34,368 nucleotides of DNA from Gammaproteobacteria bacterium 42_54_T18 (GCA_002163245.1 MAAL01000086.1:1-34368), one strand, 5' to 3'. Positions 1 to 8,846 are shown, counted from the first letter of the stretch. The notes: a model not told the origin generated them from the sequence alone. Numbers and translations are program-made.

Positions 1-12
1 TTATTATGTGCC

Positions 13-90
13 AAGGCCTAATTTTCCTTTTGTATTACGTTGTTTGTTCGCACTTGCATTGTAACACTTATCGAGAATTAGGCCTTTTTT
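13..90. repeat. Long-loop inverted repeat, possible terminator
   Basis: An 11-base sequence, AAGGCCTAATT (13-23), is repeated in perfect inverted form at 76-86 and is followed on the plus strand by a run of T (85-90). Inside the loop a second, imperfect pair can form (GTATTAC against GTAACAC), so the whole folds as a two-step stem. The T run suits a terminator for a plus-strand gene left of the window; the structure also lies just past the stop of the minus-strand gene at 89-271. The 52-base loop is long for an ordinary intrinsic terminator. Confidence 0.45.
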
Positions 91-271
91 ATGTCAAACT
101 GTGGGACAGCAGTGACATTGAGTAAGGCTTTCCATCTGGTCCTGCTAGCTCTATCACCGTATCTTTACCACTGCGTTCGCGCAAAGCCTCATAACCCAAT
201 GCCACCAATTCATCTATATAAAGCCACTGCATTTTCGCCATTACGTAATTGTTATTGTGAGATATCCCCAT
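89..271 (-). CDS. Small hypothetical protein (60 aa)
   Basis: I do not recognise this family. The protein is soluble-looking, with a charged, helix-prone middle (ELVALGYEALRERSG) and a short beta-like segment (TVIELAGPDGKPYSM), which reads like a real small domain and not a random frame. The start at 271 has a GAGGGG sequence about 11 bases upstream; a second ATG (MAKMQW) eleven codons inside is also possible. A plus-strand frame over the same bases (91-342) has poor composition and was set aside. No neighbour on the same strand suggests a role. Confidence 0.45.
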   Translation of the reverse strand: MGISHNNNYVMAKMQWLYIDELVALGYEALRERSGKDTVIELAGPDGKPYSMSLLSHSLT

Positions 272-412
272 ATCGATTGGCCCCTCATGTTCACGTATTC
301 TATCAATTGATTTTTCTTTACACTCGCCAACTTATTTTATAGTCTCTTTACTAATGTAAAGCAATTAATGTTAATGGATCACCCATGCAGAGTAAACAAT
401 GCGGAGCTATTA

Positions 413-2752
413 ATGAATAGGTTTGAACAGACAATGAAGGCGTTTGAACAAGGCTATCTTGCAGTTTCTAGAAACATTATTGACCACCCAATAAAATGGA
501 TTTTCGGATGGATTCTGGTAATTGCACTCCTGCTAGCAGGGCTTTTAACACATACCAAGCAGTTTACTGAAATTCAGTACCACAGCGGCCCCTACCTGTA
601 TTTCACTGATGACAATGCTGACTTTCAGACACTGCAACAAATGGAAAGTCGTTATGCACCCGATACATCTCTAATATTTGTATTTGCACCCAACGAGGGT
701 GATATTTTTACCACCGAATCCCTCAAAGCTATCGAAGAAATTACTGAAACTGCCTGGACATTACCTTATGTTAGTCGGGTGGATTCTATCAGCAACTTCC
801 AACACACGAAAATCAATGGCGACACCTTATCCACGGACTATCTTTACACCCAGGCAGAAACGTTATCTAACGATGACTTACAAAAGATAAAACATATTGC
901 ACTCAATGAAAAAGCGCTCTTACGTCAAACCATATCTACATCGGGCAATGTTGCAGCCATCATCGCCACCGTCAACATTGACGAAGCACAAACTCAAGCA
1001 CTGGAGATCATGCCTCTCGCGAATGAAGCAGCGGACAAACTTAGGTTAAAATACCCTGGGGGAAAAATCATGTTTCTCGGTGATGTCCCCATTGCCGCGG
1101 CAACCAACACAGCAACGTTAGATACCTTCACAAAAACATCACCTATCGCGATGACTCTGGTACTTATCTGCCTCATCATTTTGTTGCGCAACGCCTATAG
1201 CATTATCGTGACACAACTAGTGATTGTACTATCCATTGGGCTGGCCTTTTGTATTTTTATGCTTTTGGGTTGCATGTTATCACCTATTTCTGCTGGGGCT
1301 TCACCCATCATCCTCACCCTCGCCGTTGCTGATTGTGTACATATACTCGTTTCGTACCAACAACAATGCAGTCTCAATAAAAACAAACAAGAAGCAATGA
1401 TGGAAAGTTTACGTTTAAACTTTTCCCCCATATGGCTCACAAGCATCACAACAGGCATCGGATTCCTAATGATGAATTTCGCAGAATCCCCCCCATTTCA
1501 CGACCTCGGCAATGCCGTATTTATCGGTGTTATGCTGGGTTTTTGCCTTTCGGTATCACTATTACCGGCAATTATGATGTTATTACCAAGACCAAACTAT
1601 CAGTTTGGAAATAGCCAGATACGCTACATGAAAAACCTAGCTCAATTTACTATCAAACAACGCAAAAAATTATTATGGGGGATGAGCATTACTGTCGCGT
1701 TATTAATTAGCTTTATCCCAATGAACCGGGTCAACGATATTCTTACAGAATATTTTGACGAAAGTTTTGACGTTCGACGAGCATTAGATTTTTACGTGAC
1801 CAACATGGGCGGATTGCAACGACTTCAATTTGTAGTACCTGCTCAGGGTGTTGGTGGCATCGCCGAACCGGAATACCTTAAGCATCTAGATAAACTGATT
1901 CATTGGGTTGAAGCACAACCCAAAGTATCGCATGCTCGCAGTTTTGTTGATGTGGTTAAACGATTAAACCGAAGCCTGCATGAAGGGGATCAAGCATACT
2001 ATTCTATCCCCGATAACCGAGAGCTTATTGCACAATACATTCTGCTGTACGAACTAGGCTTACCTTTTGGCCTCGGTCTCGATACACAAGTCGATATGAA
2101 CAAGTCCGAAACCAAATTAGAAATAGTCTTTGAACGCATACATTCTGATGAAATTGTTATGCTGCGTAATGCCATAAACCAATGGATACGTACTAACTGG
2201 CCTGATTATATGCAGGCATCAGCCACAGGCATGGACTCGTTATTCAGTGACATTACATTTGCTAACGTTCATTCGATGATTATTGGCACAATCATCGCTT
2301 TGACATTAGTCTCTGCATTACTCATCGTGTCCTTAGGTTCGGTTCGTTATGGTTTGCTCAGCTTACTTCCTAATTTATTGCCTGCTGCGATGACTTTCGG
2401 CGTATGGGGTATTATCTCTGGTGAAGTGGGGTTAGTGGTATCTATCATTACCTGCATGACCCTGGGCATAATTATTGATGATACCGTTCACTTTCTCAGT
2501 AAATACGTGCGCGCCAAACGAGAGCAGAACCTCAATACCGAGCAAGCAGTGACGTTTGCTTTTGAAACTGTTGGTATTGCCTTAATTGCTACCTCAATAA
2601 TCCTAGTGGCAAACTTTGGCGTCATGGGATTTAGTCACTACTACCCAAATGCCGCAACCGGAATCCTAACATCGATGACCATCACCTTTGCATTGGTGAT
2701 TCACTTCCTTTTCTTTGTCCCACTATTACTAACAATTGATGCAAAACGCTAG
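413..2752 (+). CDS. RND/MMPL-superfamily exporter (HAE3-like)
   Basis: A 779-residue inner-membrane transporter of the RND superfamily. The layout is typical: one N-terminal membrane helix, a large periplasmic loop, a block of five helices, then the same pattern repeated. The proton-relay acids are visible in both halves: TLAVADCVHIL in the first block and GIIIDDTVHFL in the second, each in the usual GxxxD...H context. The length and the lack of an adaptor gene nearby fit the single-component HAE3/MMPL branch, whose members export lipids, hopanoids or other hydrophobic molecules; the substrate here is unknown. The chosen start (ATG 413) has GGAG six bases upstream; an ATG at 368 in the same frame has no good ribosome site. 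The Lnt-like gene follows after about 80 bases, so the two may be co-transcribed. Confidence 0.88.
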   Translation: MNRFEQTMKAFEQGYLAVSRNIIDHPIKWIFGWILVIALLLAGLLTHTKQFTEIQYHSGPYLYFTDDNADFQTLQQMESRYAPDTSLIFVFAPNEGDIFTTESLKAIEEITETAWTLPYVSRVDSISNFQHTKINGDTLSTDYLYTQAETLSNDDLQKIKHIALNEKALLRQTISTSGNVAAIIATVNIDEAQTQALEIMPLANEAADKLRLKYPGGKIMFLGDVPIAAATNTATLDTFTKTSPIAMTLVLICLIILLRNAYSIIVTQLVIVLSIGLAFCIFMLLGCMLSPISAGASPIILTLAVADCVHILVSYQQQCSLNKNKQEAMMESLRLNFSPIWLTSITTGIGFLMMNFAESPPFHDLGNAVFIGVMLGFCLSVSLLPAIMMLLPRPNYQFGNSQIRYMKNLAQFTIKQRKKLLWGMSITVALLISFIPMNRVNDILTEYFDESFDVRRALDFYVTNMGGLQRLQFVVPAQGVGGIAEPEYLKHLDKLIHWVEAQPKVSHARSFVDVVKRLNRSLHEGDQAYYSIPDNRELIAQYILLYELGLPFGLGLDTQVDMNKSETKLEIVFERIHSDEIVMLRNAINQWIRTNWPDYMQASATGMDSLFSDITFANVHSMIIGTIIALTLVSALLIVSLGSVRYGLLSLLPNLLPAAMTFGVWGIISGEVGLVVSIITCMTLGIIIDDTVHFLSKYVRAKREQNLNTEQAVTFAFETVGIALIATSIILVANFGVMGFSHYYPNAATGILTSMTITFALVIHFLFFVPLLLTIDAKR

Positions 2753-2833
2753 AAATAAAAAGCCTAAAGTGGAAAGTGCCCTACATGCTAACTATTCTAT
2801 AGTCAGATCACACAGGTAACGGGAGTTACGTTC

Positions 2834-4378
2834 ATTTTAGATCGACTGCTTTGGCTATCCCTGTCTATATTATTGATTGCACTCAGCTTTCCTGGGCGCC
2901 CATTACCTTTGCTTGTATGCTTTTCACTTGCCCCCATCATGATTGCCAGCATCAAACTTTCAGCCTTCAAAAGTGCGACGCTATACTTTATCTGGGCACT
3001 ACTCTGGTGGCTAGGGGCCGTATGGTGGTTAGCACCTGCATTAAGTCGCTTTGCTGACGTATCGATACTACCCAGTATATTGTTGTTAACCTTAACTTGC
3101 TGTGTGCTCGCACTACCCTATTGCATTGCGGGATTCTTAACCCACTACTACCAATGGTGGAGCAAACGCTTCAACCTTATAAAAATTCCTCTCACATTTA
3201 CCGTATGTACAGCACTAACGCCATCCCTTATTCCCGCCTCTCCTATTAACGCGCTATATAACTTTCCAATACTTATTCAATTTGCAGATATTGGTGGAGT
3301 ACCGTTATTAGTATTCTTATACGTAGCGTTTAATGTAGCCTGCGTAAATATCTATCGATATTTCTCATCCGATAGAAAGTGCAAGAGCCCCGCTATTTCG
3401 AATCAGCTCTTTTTTCTCAGGCATATCCGTATTGTGCTTCCAGCGCTCCTAATCCCATGTCTTGTTCTTAGTTATGGTTGGTTGCGCTTACCTGCATCGG
3501 AATCAACAAATACGACTAAAAATGATGCTATCTCTATTGGATACATTCAACCAAACACAACAGGGAAAGACAAACTATCAGCACTTATCCTGCATTCAAA
3601 ACGTCTCTTAGAATTAAAAAATAACAACATTGATCTGATTGTTTGGCCAGAGGTTCCAACATCCTTCTCTTGGGCCGATAGTAGCTACGATCGTTATCGA
3701 ATCCAGCGTTATATAAATGAAATTGATAGCCACCTTATTTTGGTATCTGGTTACCGTTACGTAAACAACAAAAATGCATCCAGTGGTTTTTACAACACTG
3801 CCCATTTCATATCACCTAAAGGCATCCAACTATCTCAATATAACAAACAACATCTAGTCCCATTTTTTGAATACCTTCCTTTTAAAAATACGATCCCTTG
3901 GATTAAACAATGGTTTCCTGGATCTAGGAATTACCTTCCAGGAACAACACCAAAAATCTTCGAGTTCAATAACCGCTACCGGTTAGCACCTCTTATTTGC
4001 TACGAGATCTTATTCAGTGACCTTGTTAGGAATTACAAAGACCTTGGAGCAACTATTATTATCAACCCTAGCAACGATGGATGGTTTGGAGCACAAGGTG
4101 CATTAAGCCACTTATCCATTGCCATGTTTCGAACAGTTGAATATCACATACCTTTAGTTCGTGTCGGAAATACTGGTATTAGCACCGTAATAAGTGCTCA
4201 CGGTAAAATATCAAAGAATGATTCAATCCCTGTTAATCAAACTGGGGAAAATGTAGCCCATGTTTCAGCTTCGTCTGACACAACGATCTATTTACTGTTT
4301 GGAAAGTGGGTACACCACATAACAATCCTTGTTTTTTTATTACTACTGGTAATAGATCGCCCAATGAATAGAACCTAA
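2834..4378 (+). CDS. Apolipoprotein N-acyltransferase-like protein
   Basis: A membrane-bound carbon-nitrogen hydrolase resembling Lnt, which adds the third acyl chain to bacterial lipoproteins at the periplasmic face of the inner membrane. About six to seven hydrophobic helices precede a nitrilase domain, and a C-terminal helix anchors the end. The catalytic triad is visible: Glu in LIVWPEVPTS, Lys in YNKQHLVPFFEYLP and Cys in LICYEILF; NPSNDGWFG and the GNTGIS region also match Lnt. The start is uncertain. The frame is open from 2792 without any ATG. The first standard start is TTG at 2873, but this falls inside the first membrane helix. An ATT at 2834 sits eight bases after GGGAG (2821-2825) and gives a complete first helix (LDRLLWLSLSILLIALSF), so I prefer it. 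It may be a paralogue specialised for the neighbouring exporter and not the housekeeping Lnt; no ybeX/ybeY context is present. Confidence 0.82.
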   Translation: MLDRLLWLSLSILLIALSFPGRPLPLLVCFSLAPIMIASIKLSAFKSATLYFIWALLWWLGAVWWLAPALSRFADVSILPSILLLTLTCCVLALPYCIAGFLTHYYQWWSKRFNLIKIPLTFTVCTALTPSLIPASPINALYNFPILIQFADIGGVPLLVFLYVAFNVACVNIYRYFSSDRKCKSPAISNQLFFLRHIRIVLPALLIPCLVLSYGWLRLPASESTNTTKNDAISIGYIQPNTTGKDKLSALILHSKRLLELKNNNIDLIVWPEVPTSFSWADSSYDRYRIQRYINEIDSHLILVSGYRYVNNKNASSGFYNTAHFISPKGIQLSQYNKQHLVPFFEYLPFKNTIPWIKQWFPGSRNYLPGTTPKIFEFNNRYRLAPLICYEILFSDLVRNYKDLGATIIINPSNDGWFGAQGALSHLSIAMFRTVEYHIPLVRVGNTGISTVISAHGKISKNDSIPVNQTGENVAHVSASSDTTIYLLFGKWVHHITILVFLLLLVIDRPMNRT

Positions 4379-4757
4379 ATGACCATTTGGATTATTCAAT
4401 TTCGGTATCACGGTAGATCATTTTGAACTTAAGAATTAATAACGCTAAATTCAATGTTATAAAAACCAGTTCACAAAAAACAAAACGACTGGAATAAGCG
4501 GTTGAATACAAAACAGTTTATGCGGACTGCAAAGTCATCATTTAGGCAAATAGATTACCCCTACAATTGGAAACCCACATAATTTAATTTTAGACAACCT
4601 TTTTAGTATGAATTAGATTGCATATGTACTTAACAATAAGTATACGGCCCAACAGGAACCGGACCGACATTAGGACACCGCTAAAAGGTGAATAATTTTA
4701 GAGATGCCCCGTTAACAAGGATCATAAAAAGCATTCAATAAAAAAAAGGCTTGATCT
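4379..4757. other. Intergenic region upstream of the lipase gene
   Basis: A 379-base AT-rich stretch with no credible gene on either strand. I see a short hairpin TACTTA-ACAA-TAAGTA (4627-4642) and little else that stands out. It presumably holds the promoter and 5' leader of the lipase operon, but no clear -35/-10 pair could be chosen by eye. Confidence 0.5.
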
Positions 4758-5720
4758 ATGAAAGCGAATAAAACAAAAACCGCTAAAAAAACAATTACTC
4801 GCATCATTTCCTTATTCATCTTCCTATCCACTGGTTTTACCACCGCACTGTATGCTTCCGGTGGAGCAAATGATTATGCAGAAACAGAATATCCTATTGT
4901 ATTAGTCCACGGTTTTTTAGGATTTGATACTATGTTAGGTGTTATTGATTATTGGTATAAAGTTCCCGCGACATTAGAAGATGAAGGCGGCGACGTACAC
5001 GTCGCCCTGGTATCTCCGACTAATTCACCAGAAGCACGAGGTGAACAACTTATCACGCAAATCGAAAATATTTTAGCGATTACCGGAGCAAGCAAAGTAA
5101 ACTTGATGGGCCACAGCCACGGATCACCAACCTCTCGGTATGTAGCTTCCGTTCGACCAGACTTGGTTGCATCGGTTACAGGTATTTCCGGCGTCAATAA
5201 TGGCGTTGAGTTTGCCGATGCGATAGCTGCAGGAAATCAACAGTTACTCGCTAGTATCGTTCCCCTATTATCAAGTGTGATCGCCTTTATGAGCGGCAAC
5301 GATAATCCAAACGACGCTGCTCTTGCACTAGCCTCCATGAGCACAGAAAACATGGATGCATTTAATGCCGCTCATCCAGGCGGAACTATTTCCAGTGATA
5401 CGTGTGGTGAAGGGGATTATATATATAACGGAATCCGTTACTACAGCTGGTCTGGCAACTCTCAATCGACCTTGCATTTAACCAACCCTATTGACCTTGC
5501 AGACCTTCTGTTCGCTGTTACCGGGTTAGAATACAACCGAAAAAATGACGGGCTTGTTGCCAGCTGCACATCACATTTAGGCAAAGTTATTCGTGATGAT
5601 TTTTATTTCAACCATTTAGATTCAACAAATGGTTTACTTGGCTTAACTAGCATACTGGCTCATGACCCTGTTGAAGTTATCATGGACCATGCTAATCGTT
5701 TAAAAGGTGAAGGACTGTAA
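4758..5720 (+). CDS. Secreted triacylglycerol lipase, family I.1/I.2
   Basis: An extracellular alpha/beta-hydrolase that cleaves long-chain triacylglycerols. The first ~34 residues form a Sec signal peptide (basic Lys-rich start, hydrophobic LFIFLSTGFTTA, cleavage near ALYA). The oxyanion-hole motif HGFLGFD lies at residues 51-57. The nucleophile Ser120 sits in GHSHG. The acid Asp264 is in NDGLV and the base His286 in NHLD. Cys216 and Cys270 are placed as in the Pseudomonas LipA disulfide, and HLD also carries the usual calcium-ligand aspartate. The 320-residue length is normal for the family. Such enzymes need a dedicated foldase and leave the cell by type II secretion; the foldase gene follows directly at 5814. 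Translation begins at ATG 4758, preceded by AAGG. Confidence 0.93.
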   Translation: MKANKTKTAKKTITRIISLFIFLSTGFTTALYASGGANDYAETEYPIVLVHGFLGFDTMLGVIDYWYKVPATLEDEGGDVHVALVSPTNSPEARGEQLITQIENILAITGASKVNLMGHSHGSPTSRYVASVRPDLVASVTGISGVNNGVEFADAIAAGNQQLLASIVPLLSSVIAFMSGNDNPNDAALALASMSTENMDAFNAAHPGGTISSDTCGEGDYIYNGIRYYSWSGNSQSTLHLTNPIDLADLLFAVTGLEYNRKNDGLVASCTSHLGKVIRDDFYFNHLDSTNGLLGLTSILAHDPVEVIMDHANRLKGEGL

Positions 5721-5740
5721 TTAAAGACGCTCTTGAAACT

Positions 5741-5773
5741 CACGTTGTTACGCCTACCTGACGTAACAACGTG
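5741..5773 (+). terminator. Hairpin between lipase and foldase genes
   Basis: A perfect 12-bp stem, CACGTTGTTACG (5741-5752) against CGTAACAACGTG (5762-5773), with a 9-base loop, 20 bases after the lipase stop codon. There is no T run after it, so it is more likely a partial terminator, an RNA-processing site or a 3'-end stabiliser that lowers foldase expression relative to lipase than a full stop to transcription. Confidence 0.55.
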
Positions 5774-5813
5774 TATAAAACATGCATAAAAACCCAAGAC
5801 AGATTAGATTGAT

Positions 5814-6869
5814 ATGTCTCAAAAAATAAAAATAATCCTCCTTCTACTTATTATATCTACATCGATAATATTTTTTGTGACCGATGATAACAGTGATAAT
5901 TATTCAACCTCACTACAGTCAACCTCACCACAAGCAACAAAAAACACTATCAACCATCAAAATACAATAACGCCTTTGTCCAACAACAAGATATTAACCA
6001 CCCCCATTGATATCTCAGGAAAACTACCATCCGTCCCAAGCTTCGCAACACTGCAAGGAACACGTATACATGGAAATTTACGTGTAGATGATCAGGGAAA
6101 CTTAATTATCGACAATGACATTAAAAAATTGCTGCACTATTTCCTTAATGTTGAGGGCGAAATTTCCCGAGAAGAACTTATTATATTACTTCGCAAAGGA
6201 ATTTCTGATTACCTACCACAGCCAGCGGAAGGTCAAGCTCTAGAAATTCTCACCCAATATCTTGCCTACCAAAATGCCTTACAAGAACAAATCAATCAAG
6301 GCGTATATCAACTCCAATCAGGTGGCATTGAAGGTTATCGCCAAGCCTTTGAACTTCGTAACCAATTACGTATTCAGTACCTCGGAGCTGAAGTCGCAAG
6401 CGCTTTTTTCGCAGAAGAAGAGGCTTATGATTTGTACACAGTTACCCGCTTAGAACTATCCAGTGATACATCACTCTCCGATGCAGAACGCACAGCGCAA
6501 CTCAAAGTAGTAGAAGAACAACTACCAGAGCAATACCTTAATGTGAGAAAAAAACAACAAAGCAGAGTGGCCATCAACGAAGAAATAAACACACTAAGAG
6601 AAAGCAACGCTAGTATCTACGAACTTCAAGACACATGGACTCAACACTATGGAGCGGAAGCCGCCCAACGGCTAGTGACGCTAGAAGTAAAAAGGCAGGA
6701 GTGGAAAGACCGTTATACTACCTATAGCCAGCAACGCCAATCATTACAAGCAATGGGCTTAGGTGACGAAGCTTTTAAATCACAACTTAACTTACTAAAA
6801 ACATCATTATTCACGGAGGCTGAGCAAAAACGCATTCAGGCTTTGGACAAGATAAATGAAGGTGGTTAA
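5814..6869 (+). CDS. lifO: Lipase-specific foldase (steric chaperone)
   Basis: A 351-residue membrane-anchored chaperone that folds the partner lipase in the periplasm before secretion. Residues 5-22 form the N-terminal membrane anchor. A low-complexity Ser/Thr/Asn/Gln linker follows to about residue 70. The mini-domain starts with LPSVPSFATLQGTRIHG, close to the family's SLxGTxxDG block, and the rest is the long Gln/Glu-rich helical arm that wraps the lipase. The usual signature RxxFDY(F/C)L(S/T)AxGE is present but diverged as KKLLHYFLNVEGE (residues 104-116): Tyr, Phe, Leu, Gly and Glu are kept, while Arg, Phe, Asp, Ser/Thr and Ala are replaced. Position after the lipase gene confirms the assignment. 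Confidence 0.9.
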   Translation: MSQKIKIILLLLIISTSIIFFVTDDNSDNYSTSLQSTSPQATKNTINHQNTITPLSNNKILTTPIDISGKLPSVPSFATLQGTRIHGNLRVDDQGNLIIDNDIKKLLHYFLNVEGEISREELIILLRKGISDYLPQPAEGQALEILTQYLAYQNALQEQINQGVYQLQSGGIEGYRQAFELRNQLRIQYLGAEVASAFFAEEEAYDLYTVTRLELSSDTSLSDAERTAQLKVVEEQLPEQYLNVRKKQQSRVAINEEINTLRESNASIYELQDTWTQHYGAEAAQRLVTLEVKRQEWKDRYTTYSQQRQSLQAMGLGDEAFKSQLNLLKTSLFTEAEQKRIQALDKINEGG

Positions 6870-6888
6870 CAACCTTCACACACACCCC

Positions 6889-7143
6889 TTAATGTACATC
6901 AGTACCCTGCACAAACAACATGCCCATAGACTCATAAGCCATAATTTCTCGCTTCCCAATCATCGCCATCAGCGCCTCCTCACTAATACCCTTTGCATCG
7001 CAGTATTCACTGGCAGTTATCGCAACCCCAAGAACCTTCTCCGCCTCCTCAAAAGCATCTTTCGGGCTCTTTTTCCTCACCAAAAAGAATACGCCTATCG
7101 GTACAATCACTAGGAGCAGCATGATTTCTAGAAAGTATGTCAT
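6889..7143 (-). CDS. Small membrane protein of unknown function (84 aa)
   Basis: One N-terminal membrane helix (FLEIMLLLVIVPIGVFFLV) is followed by a basic stop (RKKSPK) and a soluble helical tail of about 55 residues. The topology suggests a bitopic inner-membrane protein with its tail in the cytoplasm. The start at 7143 is supported by AGAGG six to seven bases upstream. The plus-strand frame over the same bases has unlikely composition. It stands alone, convergent with the foldase gene and divergent from the YebC-like gene; a 6-bp hairpin (GAACCC/GGGTTC, 7159-7174) lies just upstream. I do not recognise the family. Confidence 0.7.
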   Translation of the reverse strand: MTYFLEIMLLLVIVPIGVFFLVRKKSPKDAFEEAEKVLGVAITASEYCDAKGISEEALMAMIGKREIMAYESMGMLFVQGTDVH

Positions 7144-7245
7144 GGAAAACCTCTATCAGAACCCCTAAGGGTTCCCTATTTCATGGCTTAGCTGTAAAAT
7201 TTGCGCCATTATTCTTCTCTTTATCAATACTGACAGGACATCGTA

Positions 7246-7962
7246 ATGGGCAGAGCCTACCAAAACCGAAAAGAATCCATGGCCAAAACGTCTGACGCGA
7301 AAGCCAAAGTCTACAGCAAGTATGGCCGAGAAATCTACGTATGCGCTAAAGCTGGTGGCCTAGACCCCTCAGGAAACTTGGCCCTAAGAGGGTTAATCGA
7401 TAAAGCGAAGAAGGATCAAGTACCCACTCACGTTATCGATAAAGCCATCGATAAAGCCAAAGGTGGCGGTGGCGAAGACTTCGCAACGGCTCGATATGAA
7501 GGTTTCGGTCCCGGTGGCAGTATGGTTATCATAGACTGCTTAACGGACAACCCAAATCGCACCTTTGGTGACGTACGCCAGTGTTTTACCAAAACAAAGT
7601 GCAAAATTGGCACCCAAGGCACGGTTAGCCATATGTTTGATCATAGCGCTATCCTTGTTTTTAATGGTGACGATGAAGATGCCGTACTTGAAGCATTGAT
7701 GGAACAGGACGTTGATGTAACGGATATTGAGAGTGAAGAGGGCAAAGTTACCGTATTTGCGCCAAACACCGAATATTTCAAAGCCAAACAAGCTCTATTG
7801 GATACCCTTGGTGAGATAGACTTTGATGTCGACGAAATCCAATTTATCCCTCAAAACACTACCCCTATTGCTGCCGACGATATGGAAATGTTTGAAAAGT
7901 TTCTATTTATGCTAAATGATTTGGATGATGTTCAGAATATTTATCATAATGCTGAAATGTAA
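7246..7962 (+). CDS. YebC/PmpR family protein, YeeN-type
   Basis: A 238-residue member of the YebC/TACO1 family, whose members act as transcriptional regulators or, as shown for several bacteria, help ribosomes translate difficult proline stretches. The sequence begins [15 protein letters not shown] and shows the family's [27 protein letters not shown] and [10 protein letters not shown] blocks, then the acidic central part and the C-terminal domain. The first residues and the spacing ([17 protein letters not shown]) resemble the E. coli YeeN branch more than YebC. YebC proper is usually beside ruvC; that context is absent, which agrees with a YeeN-type paralogue. Confidence 0.9.
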   Translation: MGRAYQNRKESMAKTSDAKAKVYSKYGREIYVCAKAGGLDPSGNLALRGLIDKAKKDQVPTHVIDKAIDKAKGGGGEDFATARYEGFGPGGSMVIIDCLTDNPNRTFGDVRQCFTKTKCKIGTQGTVSHMFDHSAILVFNGDDEDAVLEALMEQDVDVTDIESEEGKVTVFAPNTEYFKAKQALLDTLGEIDFDVDEIQFIPQNTTPIAADDMEMFEKFLFMLNDLDDVQNIYHNAEM

Positions 7963-7989
7963 GATTGTATAACTAAGACGATCAAACAA

Positions 7990-8016
7990 TGACACCCCGA
8001 TAGTAGTGGGGTGTCA
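7990..8016. terminator. Bidirectional terminator
   Basis: A perfect 9-bp stem, TGACACCCC (7990-7998) against GGGGTGTCA (8008-8016), lies between the convergent YeeN-type and hydroxylase genes. It is flanked by T-rich sequence on the plus strand (CTTATTCTTAT) and reads ATTGTTTG on the minus strand. The stop codon of the minus-strand hydroxylase gene is inside the stem. Confidence 0.75.
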
Positions 8017-8781
8017 CTTATTCTTATACTCAAGATACTGTTTAACATAGGTTCCAAAAAAACCATCGACATAATGCAACGCCCCCGCATAATTCCCTCT
8101 AATACGCGCATGATGAAAGTCATGATAAACAGCGCCATCATAAAACGGTAAGTAACGTAACAAATTCCATGGTGCATCATAACCAGAATGCCCATCAGCA
8201 CCCTCAATTCCCCGAATAATTACCCACGCATAGAGAACATACAGGTGACAACCCAGAGCCAATGGAGCAGCTAAAGTAAGGCTACTAATCACAACATGTT
8301 CAAACCAATGCATATACATACCATCTAGAGCACAGGTATTTCTAATACGGTGGTGTACAGAATGAACTTTTCTTAACAGCCACTTATTTTCATGCATTAG
8401 GCGGTGCGCCCAATAGAATAAAAAATCATCAATAAAAATGAAAGCAACTAGCTGTATAACCCACACATACCACTCAGGAATTTCACCCCCGTGTATATTA
8501 CTAAGCCTCAGCAACGGCCAAAAAAGAACCAAAAGTATCAGTAGGATAAACGTATTGGTCATAATCCTAAAAAGGCCAGCCCAAAAAAACTCGCTTATTT
8601 GAAAAGGTTTTTGCTGAATCTTATAACGCCTAGCCCAAGGAGGGTCAATCCAAGCCAACAATGTCCAGGGTATCGCCGTTACTAGAAATGCACCAACACT
8701 CAACACCATGGCCGCAATGGGAAACTTCAAAAACATCGGATCTTGATATAATGCCAGCCAATCAGTGAATATTGTATCCAT
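8014..8781 (-). CDS. Sterol desaturase / fatty acid hydroxylase family protein
   Basis: A 255-residue integral membrane di-iron oxygenase of the fatty-acid hydroxylase superfamily. Four or so membrane helices surround the characteristic histidine clusters: HRLMH, HSVHHR, HWFEH and HDFHHAR. These bind the two irons on the cytoplasmic side. Family members hydroxylate or desaturate sterols, fatty acids, carotenoids or ether lipids; the substrate cannot be told from sequence. The start at 8781 has an AGAAGA sequence upstream. It is divergent from the AraC-type regulator at 8954 with 172 bases between, which suggests that the regulator controls it. Confidence 0.88.
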   Translation of the reverse strand: MDTIFTDWLALYQDPMFLKFPIAAMVLSVGAFLVTAIPWTLLAWIDPPWARRYKIQQKPFQISEFFWAGLFRIMTNTFILLILLVLFWPLLRLSNIHGGEIPEWYVWVIQLVAFIFIDDFLFYWAHRLMHENKWLLRKVHSVHHRIRNTCALDGMYMHWFEHVVISSLTLAAPLALGCHLYVLYAWVIIRGIEGADGHSGYDAPWNLLRYLPFYDGAVYHDFHHARIRGNYAGALHYVDGFFGTYVKQYLEYKNK

Positions 8782-8803
8782 ATATTGTTCTTCTATGTGT
8801 AGT

Positions 8804-8846
8804 TAACACGGTACCTAGTTATTAACGTGTCTGGTGATCAACGTGT
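8804..8846. promoter_or_regulatory. Candidate regulator sites in divergent promoter region
   Basis: The 172-base space between the hydroxylase gene and the AraC gene contains AACGTGT twice in direct orientation (8824-8830 and 8840-8846, period 16). A related inverted form, AACACG, lies nearby at about 8805. Direct repeats spaced by one and a half helical turns fit AraC-type binding, but this assignment is inference. Confidence 0.3.

Noticed and set aside
13-90. attC site at the window start
   Set aside because: The palindromic layout is similar, but RYYYAAC and GTTRRRY boxes are absent, so it is kept only as an inverted repeat or possible terminator.
91-342. Plus-strand 83-codon frame at the window start
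   Set aside because: It begins within the T run of the inverted repeat, has unlikely composition, and overlaps the more protein-like minus-strand frame.
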